Assembly: GCF_949987535.1 (NCBI RefSeq)
Contig: NC_080067.1
Coordinates: 8,432,001-8,496,000 of the forward strand
DNA from: Balaenoptera acutorostrata
Lineage: Eukaryota; Chordata; Mammalia; Artiodactyla; Balaenopteridae
Reading direction: 5' to 3'
Length of the DNA: 64,000 bases
Below the pieces are notes generated by a model. The model was not told where the DNA came from and searched no databases. It saw nothing but the letters and a program-made list of their open reading frames with translations. Position numbers and translations under genes: made by a program. Positions 44,576 to 55,865 of this stretch are shown in pieces; the stretch's first letter is position 1; each line of letters begins with the position of its first letter.

Positions 44576-44877
44576 TCTACCCCCAATTCAGTATCCCTAA
44601 TTTTTCTGTTTACCCTTTAGGAAGTAAGAAAGAAACATTGAGGGAAAGAGGGCTGAAAAAACAAGAAAGAATAACTGAAAGAAGGGAAGGGTAAGTGGGG
44701 AAAACAAAGGGTGATCTCCAGTGGTATTGTGGGTCCACTTGCTCAGAAGGGAGGAATCAGAAAGAAGAACAGGCTCCTGACCATTTTACTCCAACAAGCA
44801 CTTACCCAACCTCCAAAGCAACCCACAAAGAACAGATATGGTTACCTGAAATTATTACTGCAGTGTAAGGTATGTGT
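44576..44877. other. Unassigned stretch between two LTRs
   Basis: About 300 bp without a recognised repeat or gene. Confidence 0.4.
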
Positions 44878-45335
44878 GACGGTTAATTTTATATGTTAAT
44901 TTGACTGGGTCACATGTTGCCCAGATATTTTGTTAAACGTTTCTGGGTATGTCTGTGAGGGTGTTTATGGATGAGATTAATATTTGAATTGGTAGACTGA
45001 CTAAAGCAGATTGCCCTCCCAAATGTAGGTAGGCATCATTTAATCCATCAAGGGAGATTAGAAGAAAAAAAAGCAGAGGAAGGAAGAATTTACCCTCTGT
45101 CTGACTGCTTGACTTGGAACATTGGTCTTCTCCTGCCCTTGGATTAGGACCTACACCATCAGCTTCTCTGGTTCTCAGGCCTTTGGACTCAAACTAGAAC
45201 TACACAATCATCTCTCAGGGTCTCCATATTGCAGATGGTAGATTGCGGGACTTCTCAGCCTCCCAATCATGCGAATCAATTACTTATAATATATCTCTAT
45301 TAGTTCTGTTTCTCTGGAGAACACTGACTAATACT
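44878..45335 (+). mobile_element. ERVL-like LTR, plus strand
   Basis: Starts TGACGGTTAATTTTATATGT, contains GGGTATGTCTGTGAGGGTGT, GGTAGACTGACTAAAGCAGA and CAGCCTCCCAATCATGCGAA, and ends GTTTCTCTGGAGAACACTGA...CTAATAC. This is a common mammalian LTR layout, near full length. Confidence 0.75.
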
Positions 45336-46302
45336 GTATGTTAACTGCAGAAAGAGTCAGCTACAAATAAGAGCAAAATGACTACTGTCACTTAAGCACA
45401 TAAGGTTAATTTGACCAAATAATAAAAAAATGCAGAGGTAGTGAGTCCAAGTCTCTTCCAACTGCTTAACAATAACTCAAGAACCTAGACATTTTCTTTT
45501 TTCATGCTCCAATATTCTTCTATAATCATGCTGGCCACCTCTTGGTTACAATATAGCTGCCACACCTTCATCTCACTTCCATTGCAAGAAGAAAGAAGGT
45601 CAAACAGGAAGGAATGGCACCTATCAAGAAATCTAAACTTTCCCAGTAAGCCTCAGCCATTTTTATTGGCTAGAATTGTGTCCCAAGGCCATCTCTACCT
45701 ACAATCGACTATTTTTAGCTGGGTACATTGCCACCCTGAACAAGGAAGAGATTGAAGAACCAATATTAGGTTGACAATTACCACCATCTTCTACATAAAG
45801 TGAGCACAAGTAAAACTCAAATTATTTCACAGCAGGGTATGTCCCTCTAAGGTCATTTTATAAAATCAATTTCTGAAGAATGGACCCTAGAGATAGGTCT
45901 GTACTATTCTGCTGGTCTCATGCAATTAGAGGCCCACCTATGCTGTGGTGTGTGGTGGGCGTTTGGGGAAGATACTATCTAACATCTAAAAATAAGATGG
46001 ATTAAAAATCTAGGGTAGCATTATAAAGAAGAGAAGGGACCAGAAACAGAGACAGAAGAAGTGGTAGCACTTACTCAACAATCCAAGCGATGGAACAGGA
46101 AATACTTTTCACCCAACTGCATAGCTGGCTAAACTAAACAGCAAACAGAACAACTTTCAGGGGGACCTCCTGAACATAATTTTCTGTCTGGGGTCTAAGT
46201 GTAAGGTTGAATGACTTCATAAACTGAAAAATGAATTTACCAATTTAAGAACTTGACTGCAGGAAGATTATCTTAGCTACTGCATTTGATTTGTACATAT
46301 AT
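45336..46302. other. Mostly unassigned stretch, possible old repeat
   Basis: A TTGGCTAGAATTGTGTCCCA block near 45668 looks like part of an old interspersed repeat (about 45400-45760), but I could not name it. Confidence 0.35.
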
Positions 46303-46350
46303 TCTGTGTGTGTGTGTGTACGTATGTGTGTGTGTATGTGTATGTGCATG
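46303..46350 (+). repeat. (GT)n-type microsatellite
   Basis: GT units interrupted by GTAC and GTAT steps. Confidence 0.9.
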
Positions 46351-48114
46351 TCAGGGTGACCATACACCCTCACATAAATGACATTTTCCAGGACAGCCAT
46401 TTCAGAGTCAGTTTTTGATTTCTCAGGGGTTTCTTGGAGGAGTGCTGGGAAACATTTCTCTTGTGTTCACCGGCACAATTCACTTGTTTTAAGTTATGAA
46501 ATTCCCGGGAAGCTATAACATCATTATGCTTCTGTTCTTTTCTTACTTCCTGAAAATTGTGCAGTGACACTTTTGATCTCTCTAGAGACACCAGAAAATG
46601 TCTACGGATGGAGAGGTGATTCTCCCAAGAGTCATAATTTGTATTTTCTCTGTATGTCTCTGTATCTCTTACTACCTGTACAGCACACACATGAAAACGC
46701 TGAAAATATAAACACAACTTTTTTCATTTCGAATTAAAAGTATTCTGGAAACTCATTGGAATGGCAGTAAGAAATGCATGGTCATGCATTATTAATCTCT
46801 GCTGTAAAAAATGGCATTTACAGTAACAGGATGTTTATTAGTTGTGCTCCCGAGCTGCAGAGACATGCTCCTTTTTTTGCCAGGCACTTTAAAGGCAGAG
46901 CTGTTCCACTTCATGCTGATGGCCCTGCAGTATCAAACAAGCACCAATGACATTGCTCAGGGTCTTCCAAATGAATTTCCAGATTTCATTATCAAAAAAA
47001 TTTTCTGCACATTTGTACTACCCGTCTTAGTCCAAACCAACAGCATGAGCTGGAGCAGCTCCGAATCTGTTTTTGCGGGGATATCTCACAGATTATGATG
47101 GGAGTCGTAGAAGTGCATTACAGAGTTCCATTACATTACCTCACTGTCGTTCCAAAACAAACAAAAAAAATCCTAGGAAGAAGATTTGTTGTTGTTGTTT
47201 CATTTTGTTTGTTTTGCAAGAGGTCTGGCAGATTTGTGTTTAAAATTTCCTGCTAAAAAGGATGAGCATCTTTATGCCAAGCTTTCTGAAGCCCTGGGTG
47301 TGGAGACAAAAATCCTAGGTTTCCAGGTGTATCACCTGTGCTCTGATCTCGAGAATGACTCAGATTTCCACAGATGAGTACAGTTTGCATATTTACCTCT
47401 CCATCATGTATTGAAGGTTGCTGTAGGTTTGATGTAGGTTAGTTTGTTTGGGCTAGATATTTCAGACTAGACTTGTTACAAACTTACCTTCTAATCAAAC
47501 ACGTTTTTTCCTAGGAATCCCATAAAGTAGGGCTTTGTATTAGACTGATCTTATGAAATTGTCACTTTTCTAATTCAAAAGTGGTTGAATATAGACAAGT
47601 TCATTTGACTCAACTTAATATTTCGCCCCAACTAGAAAAATATCTCTGAATAAAATAAGACTGCCTCCCTTCCTTAAGAATTTAATCCGGAGTCCTGTCC
47701 TCTGAATGGTCCCAGAGAGTGTGCTCTGAGTCCTTTCCTAATTCTAGCTGCAGGAGACAGAGTACTGCACAGAGAGTTGATGCTCAAAGTGGTTCTTCCA
47801 TTTCCATAGCTTTAAGTTACTTATTACTAGTAGCCGCCATGTTATTCATAGTGATTGTCATGGGTTTCCATGATGCTTTAAAATGTCTTCAGATACTCTG
47901 GGGAAAGAGGAGCATATGTTTATCCTACAGACAGGGAAACTGAGGCCAAACATGAGTAGAGTGCTTTTCCTATAATTATCATTTAGGCAGTGATAATGTC
48001 AGTCTCCTCCTGTCAACCTCAAGTCCTTTTTCGTTCTCACCAGCTCCCTCCTCACTCCAGTAGGACGATCAGTTCTGTAACTGCTCACCATCAACCACAA
48101 AGCTTCAGTCCCCA
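46351..48114. other. Repeat-poor stretch
   Basis: No SINE, L1, LTR or MITE recognised over about 1.7 kb, unusual for this window. ORFs of 115 (46370-46717, minus), 95 (46811-47098) and 74 residues (47719-47943) lack domains. See the findings for the candidate conserved part. Confidence 0.4.
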
Positions 48115-48255
48115 TAGTTAAAGTTATTTAAGTTCACCTCTCATCTCTAAAATGGGAATAACAATAGTATTTATTTCATAGGATTGTTATGAGGATGAAG
48201 ATGGTCACTACCTGTGAAATATTTAGAAGAGTGCTTGTATTGGAAAAGTGCTCTG
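48115..48255 (+). repeat. MIR SINE fragment
   Basis: TCTCTAAAATGGGAATAACA near 48145, then TTCATAGGATTGTTATGAGG near 48175, the MIR 3' blocks. Confidence 0.7.
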
Positions 48256-49623
48256 TGTGTTACCTCTTATCACTAGACTTTCTATTGAAAGCCTCTGCTC
48301 TGGGAAGCTGAACCTTGAAGGAAAAAACTGCACTTGAATTTTATAATAACGAGCTTTCATATTCATGAAATGAACAACGTGAAAAACACAACCAAAGATT
48401 GCTGATGAGAGGTTATATTGCATTCTGCTCTAAGAGGGGTCTTACGTTTCACTATTCAGGGAGTTCATCCATATTCCCATTTGTTTGTAGTCTTATGCTG
48501 GGCTGAGGAATAATTTTAGAGAGTCGTAAAAAAGTCAAGGTGTTTGTCATAGCACCTGGAAGCAAGCACACTGTGGGCAGGTGCTGAGAAACCATTCTGC
48601 ATCCCTCGTGCCAAAACACCTCAGCCCTTTCCCTGCCACGGCCCTGGGCTTGGACACACTGAGGCAGATCCTGCCAACCCAGCAGGCTGTTTGATGGCTC
48701 CGTGTTCTAGGAACTGAGATCATGAGATGAATTCTCTGGCTTCATCTCACAACTGGCACTTTCCTGAAGCCTGTGGGATGGGAGCTGTTGATCTCTGGGC
48801 TCATTGCATAATGGTCAGGTATGAAACGCTCAAAAAGTCTCCATGGGAGCAAACTGGCAGCTTTTGGGTTATTACCAGTAGACTACTTCTTCCAAAGACC
48901 AAAAACAGTACATGAGTAAGACTGTATTATCAGTCTGCTAACAGATAAGTCATTGTCTTGTAGAACAAGTTATCTGTATTTTACCATCCATGGGACAGTT
49001 GTTGTTGTTGCTCTGCATATGTATTACCAACAACGCTGGACTCTCTAGTTACCAACAATTTGCTTCTGGGATATTAAAAACGTCTGGATCTAACTTTTGA
49101 GGTTGGGATAGATCAGGCGAGGATCTTTCTGTTGGGGCTGTAGGAAGCGGGGGAGTCAAGAGGATGCTGGATGGACCATGAAAGGTCCAGCCAGGAAGGG
49201 ACGTGGCTTGGTTCATACACGTTCTGTTCAGATGCTTGTAGAAATGCTGTTTATAGACAGGTGTTCATGGGAGTGGGGAGCCTCGCTGGGGAAGAGGTAC
49301 ATTTTGAAGACAAAACAAATGAAAGGGTGGATTATGCTTATACTGTGATGATGAAGTGATGGCCTAGGAGGAGAGAGCAGGGAAGGCAGAAGTTGATGGA
49401 ATTTGAGAAGATGTGCTTAGAAAGAAGAAGCCTCAATGGGTGCGGACAATCCAGGATCGATATTCACGGAAGCTGGGAACGTAGCATGTTTGTTTCATGA
49501 GGCAAAGGATCAATGTATTTTCTTGGTTGTAGATATAACAGCTCCTTCAAGAAATGGATCCGGTCAGACAACAAACCTTTAAACTTAAAAGTTGCACAAG
49601 AATAGTTGCTCAGTAAGAAAATG
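48256..49623. other. Unassigned stretch
   Basis: No gene or clear repeat recognised. Confidence 0.4.
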
Positions 49624-49636
49624 AATTGGTACATTT

Positions 49637-50440
49637 AAAAAATTTTTAAATTTTTTTATTGTTGTATAGTTGATTTATAATGTGTTAATTTCTGCTGTAC
49701 AGAAAGTGATTCCATTATACATATATACACATTCTTTTTTTTTTTTAGGAGCTTTTTTTTAAAAATTTTTTATTTATTTATATTTTATTTTTGGCTGTGT
49801 TGGGTCTTCATTTCCGTGAGAGGGCTTTCTCCAGTTGTGGCAAGCGGGGGCCACTCTTCATCACGGTGCGCGGGCCTCTCGCTATCGCGGCCTCTCTTGT
49901 TGTGGAGCACAAGCTCCAGACGTGCAGGCACAGTAGCTGTGGCTCACGGGCCCAATTGCTCCGCGGCATGTGGGATCTTCCCAGACCAGGGCTCGAACCC
50001 GTGTCACCTGCATTGGCAGGCAGATTCTCAACCTCTGCGCCACCAGGGAAGCCCCCACATTCTTTTTTATATTCTTTTCCATTATGGTTTATCACAGGAT
50101 ACTGAATATATTTCCCTGTGCTATACAGTAGGACCTTGCTGTTTATCCATCCTATATATAATAGTTTGCAACTGCTAACTGCAAACTCCCATTACATCCC
50201 TCCCCCACTCCGCCTCCCCCTTGGCAACCATACGTCTGTTCTCTATGTCTGTGAGTCTGTTTCTGTTTTGTGGATAAGTTCATTTGTGTCATATTTTAAA
50301 TTCCACATATAAGTGATATCATATGATATTTGTCTGACTTACTTCACTTTGTATGATAATCTCTAGGTCCATCCATGTTGTTGCAAATGGCATTATTTCA
50401 TTCTTTTTTATGGCTGAGTAGTATTCCATTGTATGTATGT
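49637..50440 (-). mobile_element. L1 3' fragment, minus strand, split by a SINE
   Basis: Antisense L1 3'UTR through the ORF2 C-terminal region (GCTGAGTAGTATTCCATTG near 50411). TSD AATTGGTACATTT/AATTTGGTACATTT at 49624-49636 and 50441-50454. A SINE interrupts it at 49741-50055. Confidence 0.93.
49741..50055 (-). mobile_element. CHR-type SINE, minus strand, nested in L1
   Basis: Antisense SINE with a long AT-rich tail (49741-49790), ending CACCAGGGAAGCCC. Perfect TSD CACATTCTTTTTT at 49728-49740 and 50056-50068. Several ORFs of 66-120 residues on both strands are SINE shadows. Confidence 0.96.
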
Positions 50441-50454
50441 AATTTGGTACATTT

Positions 50455-50944
50455 TTAATAAGTGACACTTCCTCCAAATTCCTTTTCATGAATTAAAACT
50501 GGAGGTTAAAAAGAAATCAGTGAAAAATTAAGGTAACAATGTTAGGATCAACATAAGTGGGAAATACATCATCCACTAAACAAATATCAATGAATTTGCT
50601 TTCTTTTTTGATGCAAGAAGCAAGATTTGCCTGAGGCTGGAATTCCTGTTGATGCCCCATAAAAGGTTACCAGATTCTTAAGCTTGGAAAACTCAGTGTT
50701 GAACAAAGCTAAACAGATTTCTTAGTTGCAGAGATTCTCAGAGTCTTTAAAAAAAATGAGTGTTTTACCAATTTCTAATAGGTGCCTATAGAATGCATTC
50801 TCCAAACTTATTTGATAATAGAATCCCTTTATAAGACCCATCTGTAAGAACTCATGTGTTCCCAACACATTTTGGGCAATGTTATCTAAGAAATCTTAGC
50901 AATTCTTCTTTATGAGCTTCGGGACCTCTTAATAGACCTCATTA
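50455..50944. other. Unassigned stretch
   Basis: No gene or repeat recognised. Confidence 0.4.
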
Positions 50945-51125
50945 AATGGTAGGTATTATTATGTGTCAAGGACTTTACAAGTATTATTTTTAATTCTTAC
51001 AACTGTCATGTATGTGAGACATTATTATTGCATATCACCATTAAGGAAAGAGACTCAGAGAGATTAATGGATCCATCTAAAATCACAAAGCTAGTAAATG
51101 ATGTAGCTGGGTTTTAAACACAGAT
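50945..51125 (-). repeat. MIR SINE
   Basis: ATTATGTGTCAAGGACTTTA, then AAGGAAAGAGACTCAGAGAG and AATCACAAAGCTAGTAAATG: the antisense-reading MIR block order. Confidence 0.7.
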
Positions 51126-52315
51126 CTGCCTCATTATACAGCCTTTTTTTCCTGAATAAATACATTTCTTTCTGTATAAATATGATTGAATGTCAGTGTT
51201 CCTCACTCTGTGTTTGCTAAAGAAAGTATTCTTCTATCTCTTAGAATTAATTATAATAAGAAATGCCCTTCTGATAAATTTAATGCTGACTTAAAAGGCT
51301 ATTGTAGAAGGTGGGCTGATTAGGAAAACAAAGGAATGAAATCATTCCATATGAAGTGGGATATAACCAAATTTTGTTGTTGAGTAAGACTTGAAAATTA
51401 TTTTCAAGGCTGCATTAATGCATCATCTACTGGCTTTCCCCTGGCTCGTGCTGTTACTTTGCCAGATTCAGATTTGATTTAATAAGCAACAGCTTAAGAA
51501 AAGCCATTTATGAAATATCCTTACAATGCTCAGAAAAAGGTTCAACTGGAAAGCATCTTGGAGGCTTTCTTGAACCAGAAGGACCATATCCTATGCCGTT
51601 CTTATTTTGCCTCAAAATAAAAGCCTCTACTTTTCTTGTCCTTTCACTTTTCTTTGTAAAGCCTGGCCTATAAGTTTCACTCTGTTTTCCTATAGGAACA
51701 ATCCTCTACTTTACCTTTGCTTCACCTACATTAAATGTTTGACAAAGCACAACTGCCAAATTCAATGACCTTTGCCTCTCTAGTCACACCTCTCTTTATA
51801 ACAGTGGTCTTCATAGTCCAAATAGATGATTTCTAAAGAGAACCTGTTCAAGGAGCAAACCTACTTTTCTAACTCTATCAAGTGCTGTCAAGTTGGAAAA
51901 AAACCCAAACTCTCATTTCAAGGGCACTGTGAAAGAGTTTTCACTGTATTTCCTGACTTCAGAATGCCTGATTCTCAGAAGCTGTTTAAATTTTCTTTCT
52001 TATGTGACACAAATAGTCTCTTAACCTAAACTTTAATTCCTTATCTTGACTCTTTATTTCTACCATAAATGTGGAATCCTGAAGCTGTTCGATTGTACCT
52101 CTTGAGGCCATTTTCCTGTTTTTCAGGCAGCTCCCAGCCCGGGAGCACAGGTTGAGAAATCCATTAGAGATTTTGGGGTATTCAACCAAAGTGCTCTTCT
52201 CTGAAGATTCTTTCACATTTACTGCAATGGCTCTTTCAATGGAGCAATTTTCTTGTGAGGGGAGATTGGAGAGGTTGGGAATGAAAAGAAGAACATAGTG
52301 ACCTGGGGATAGGCG
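51126..52315. other. Repeat-poor stretch, candidate conserved part at 51340-51570
   Basis: No transposon recognised. ORFs of 67 (51826-52029) and 118 residues (51986-52342, minus) are unsupported; the latter overlaps the MITE. Confidence 0.4.
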
Positions 52316-52505
52316 TAGGGTTGCCAGATAAAATGCAGACAACTCTGTTAACTTTGAAATTCAGATAAACAACAAAGACATAGTATAATTTTGCCCTAAA
52401 TATTGCATGGGGCATACTTATACTAAAGAAGTCGGCATTGTTATCAGAAATTTGGAGTTCACTGTCTGTTCTGTATTTTTATCTGCTAAGTCTACCACTC
52501 TAGAT
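52316..52505. mobile_element. Palindromic MITE (MER53-like)
   Basis: The left arm GTAGGGTTGCCAGATAAAAT...TTGAAATTCAGATAAACAA pairs with the right arm GTATTTTTATCTGCTAAGTC...; the centre GCATGGGGCATACTTATACT is also near-palindromic. About 190 bp and non-autonomous. Confidence 0.75.
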
Positions 52506-54564
52506 AGGGAAGCAGTCTAGACACAGAGGGCAAGGGGTCGTCATGAGTGAGAGAGACTGCGTATGGACCTGAGTCCATCTTGAAGGCCTTGGAATAGAAG
52601 GACCAAGAGGGGAAGATGACAGTGTGAGTGGACGTAAAAAGGGAGGAAAGAAAATGTGCTTTCTCATTTCAGGAGTTATGCTTCAAGAGCATATTTAAGA
52701 AACAAAATGAAAATAACAATCATTTCTATCAACAAATGCACTTAGATAAAACATCCAATGTTAATGTTTCACCACATCGTCATCTAGAATATCAAATCTG
52801 AGCCTTTGTCCATTCTGAATTCAAACTAGTTAATTTTTATAAACTGTTTCTGCCTTTTGATGTGAAATCATGACAGTAGAACTCTGTTTTGTAAAGTCTG
52901 TGTTCCAAGATCATAAGGCTTGCCCTATCTATTCCTCTCACCTGTATTCTTAGCACATAGCCGATGCTTTTGCAAACAGAGCTCTGAGCTGTTTTAACCT
53001 GGCAGACTCTTCAGTTCCCTGGAACTAGTCTTTCCCACTAGGAAAAGCCTGAAAAGATAATGCTAAGAGCACTTCTGAGGGCAACGAGAGAAGGGGGGGC
53101 GGTGGGTGATACATGGCTATTAAAGCAATAGATGCAAAGGAGGGAAATATTTCCTAGAGAAGAAAAAAAAAAAAAAAAGGAAATGGGAGCAGAGAATAGG
53201 AGAGTGGGCGTGGGCTTATTTCCTGGTGGTGGATCTGTAGATGGATGAGGGAATGTGTTTCCGAGGGGTGGCTGGGGAGACGCATCTTTGGAATGGACAC
53301 AAGAGATGCCCAGCCTTCCAAAACAGGGCAAATGGCCGGAGCACAGACAGAGTAAAGTCAGACACGAATGGACCCTGAGAGCCAGGCCCACGGTGCCTCA
53401 GTGGTAAGGGTGATGCACTGGTGGCTGATGGGCCAGGGCTTTTCTCATTTCTAGAAGTTACCAAAGACCCCGGAACTTTTGTGTGACACCAGGCAGGGGT
53501 GGGGGAGGGACACGTCCCATCGTAACTGTGATTAAATTTCCCAGCAGCACAGCAGGATGAGTCAGAACTAAGTTGATTCGAGGGAAAAAAAAGTAAAATT
53601 TCCTGTACACTTGTGGCCCGAGATTCATACCCACTCCACATATTTGCTTCATCTGAATTCCACGTTTATCCATTACTAGGAGGAAACCTTTTTAATTTTT
53701 TCCTCATAATTATGCCTAAGGTATCATGGTGTGGCATACCAATTTCATAAATTTGTTCCTAAGATATTGTGGGTTCCAGAGAAAGTCCCAAATTGCGTGA
53801 TTTCGCTTCAATGAAGGCAGACTTTAATTGTGTCGCCTCTAAGATTTGGAAATAATTGAATCTCTGTTTCTGTCTTTTGATCTAAGTCCTAGAGAGTAGT
53901 TCTCAATATAATAATATTTTCCTAGCATCACTTCAGTAGTCAAACAAGAATGTAATCCAAAAAGCCCTCTGTATTCACAGAGACAATGCTCTTATGATGA
54001 AACCACAGAAAGAAGTTGTAATTAATGCAAGAAATAAGGCGAACAATCAATTAACATAATCTGAATGAAATCCTTGCACTGTTAAATGCAGACACTAAGT
54101 GCTCGTATAATGCTTTATTAATTAACAAAGTATTTATCCACAGGGAAATGAGGATAAGAGACCATACACTTTGTCAGACTACAGGAAAATGTATTAGTGC
54201 TTCATAAGAAATACATACAATTCAAACAATAGCGTGATTATCTTTTTAAAGCAATTACATTTAATCTCAGAAGAAAGAATAAATACATTAATTCTACTAC
54301 ATTCCCTGATAAGCCGCCAAGATACATAAATGATCATTTTTTTCCCCACAGCTCTGGAGGCTGGTGGCAATCCAGTGAGCGCTGCTCAGACACCTTCTAC
54401 AGTGAAATACCACTTAGCACAGGAAAACACATTAAGAGATTAACTGACTTTGGGCTGAATAGAATCCTCTTCCTTGGGAAACCATGGTTTGTACTTGACT
54501 TTGCACATTCCTTTCATCTTTCGAGAGTTGGATGATGAGATATTGCATCGCCCATACATAATAA
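52506..54564. other. Unassigned stretch with a candidate conserved AT-rich part
   Basis: No transposon recognised over about 2 kb. Minus ORFs of 117 and 141 residues (53038-53641) overlap each other in different frames and lack domains. 54010-54335 is discussed in the findings. Confidence 0.4.
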
Positions 54565-54806
54565 TGGGGGGAGGGATAAATTGGGAGTTTGGGACTGACA
54601 TATAGACACTACTATATTTAAGATAACCAACAAGGACCTACTGTATAGCACAGGGAACTCTATACACTATTCTCTAATAACCTAAATGATATATAGAGAT
54701 AGATATATGTATATGTATAACTGATTTACTTTGCTGTACACCTGAAGCTAACACAACATTGTAAATCAACTATACTCCAATAGAATATAAAAATAAAAAA
54801 AAAATG
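54565..54806 (+). mobile_element. L1 3'UTR fragment, plus strand
   Basis: GGGAGGGATAAATTGGGAGT, GTATAGCACAGGGAACTCTA, CTGATTTACTTTGCTGTACA, CAACTATACTCCAATAGAAT, then an A-rich tail. TSD not clear. Confidence 0.93.
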
Positions 54807-55409
54807 GTGTTCGGAACTGGATTTCCAGTCTTTTCCCTACCCTCCTATGCTGGACTGAACCAAGTATGATCACTAAGTATGCCTTTTACCTTTAAAACTC
54901 CAAATACAATGAAAGCAAAGGAGGTAGCGCCATGATTTATTTCTCTGGGATGCATTCAGGCTCTTCTTGGCTTTCCAGAACTGGAAGCATATCCTTCATC
55001 TACATTAGCTGTTTGTGACAACTATTGCAAGGTCATGCAAGCCACCAGCTAATAAGAGAGAACTTTGGTCACTGTGGTTCTCATTCATCACCTCCTAAAC
55101 AATGACCAGACCTCCATAGCTCCAGCTTCCAGCGCATTTCACTCCCTTGTCTATCAACCTCTAAAGGCTGCTCTATCTCCATGGACACTGCCTCTCTTGG
55201 CTGCCGGCTCTTCAGGAAGAGCTCTTCCCAGTTTATGCCTGGATCCAAGACCCAGGGTACCGTGTTCCTTCAGGTCTTGTCACCCCCACTGGGGTGGCAG
55301 CAAATAGGAATAAAATAAAATAAAATAAAAGCTTGGGGGGAGGGGAAGAAGTTACAAAGACTTGACACATCAATTCTAGGAGGCATACTGATTTTATAAA
55401 GTTATTTAT
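54807..55409. other. Unassigned stretch with a (TAAAA)n run
   Basis: A (TAAAA)n run lies at 55309-55330. An 80-residue ORF (55065-55307) is unsupported. Confidence 0.45.
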
Positions 55410-55615
55410 GTAACAATTACAAAGGCTTGTTATGCACCAAACACAATTCTAAGCACTTTTAACCTATTGACTCATTTAATCCTCATAATAACTCTGTCAC
55501 GTAGATACTGTTATTGTTCCTATTTTAGAGATGAGGAAACAAGCACAGAGAAATAAGGAACTTCCCCAACATCACACAGCTAGTGACAGGGACTAGGTTC
55601 AAACACAGCAATTCC
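55410..55615 (-). repeat. MIR SINE
   Basis: ACTCATTTAATCCTCATAAT near 55469, TTTTAGAGATGAGGAAACAA near 55522 and CATCACACAGCTAGTGACAG near 55571 are textbook MIR blocks, read antisense. Confidence 0.85.
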
Positions 55616-55744
55616 TACCACCACCTATTCTGCCCCCAAAAATTCTGAACCCCAAGAAATTTTTATCTTTGTTTCCCAAGTCATACAGTGCAATAACGAT
55701 CAGAAGCAGATAATCATTAAACCACTACCAACTTTTTAGTCCTT

Positions 55745-55865
55745 TATCTCACAGGTATTTATTGAGCTCCTATTTGCATTCTGGTGTGGAGTGCTCACCT
55801 TAGAAGCGAAGAGAGGTTCTACCTTTCTACCTTAAGGTACTCACAGCTGCGTTGGGGAAAAAGAT
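55745..55865 (-). repeat. L2-like fragment
   Basis: CAGGTATTTATTGAGCTCCT near 55752 and CTTAAGGTACTCACAGCTGC near 55831 match L2 3' blocks. Confidence 0.55.

Noticed and set aside
46370..46717. 115-residue minus-strand ORF as a host gene
   Set aside because: No domain, splice context or homology that I recognise; a chance ORF in a repeat-poor stretch.
53038..53641. Two minus-strand ORFs (117 and 141 residues) as a gene
   Set aside because: They overlap in different frames and look like composition-driven open frames; no domain.
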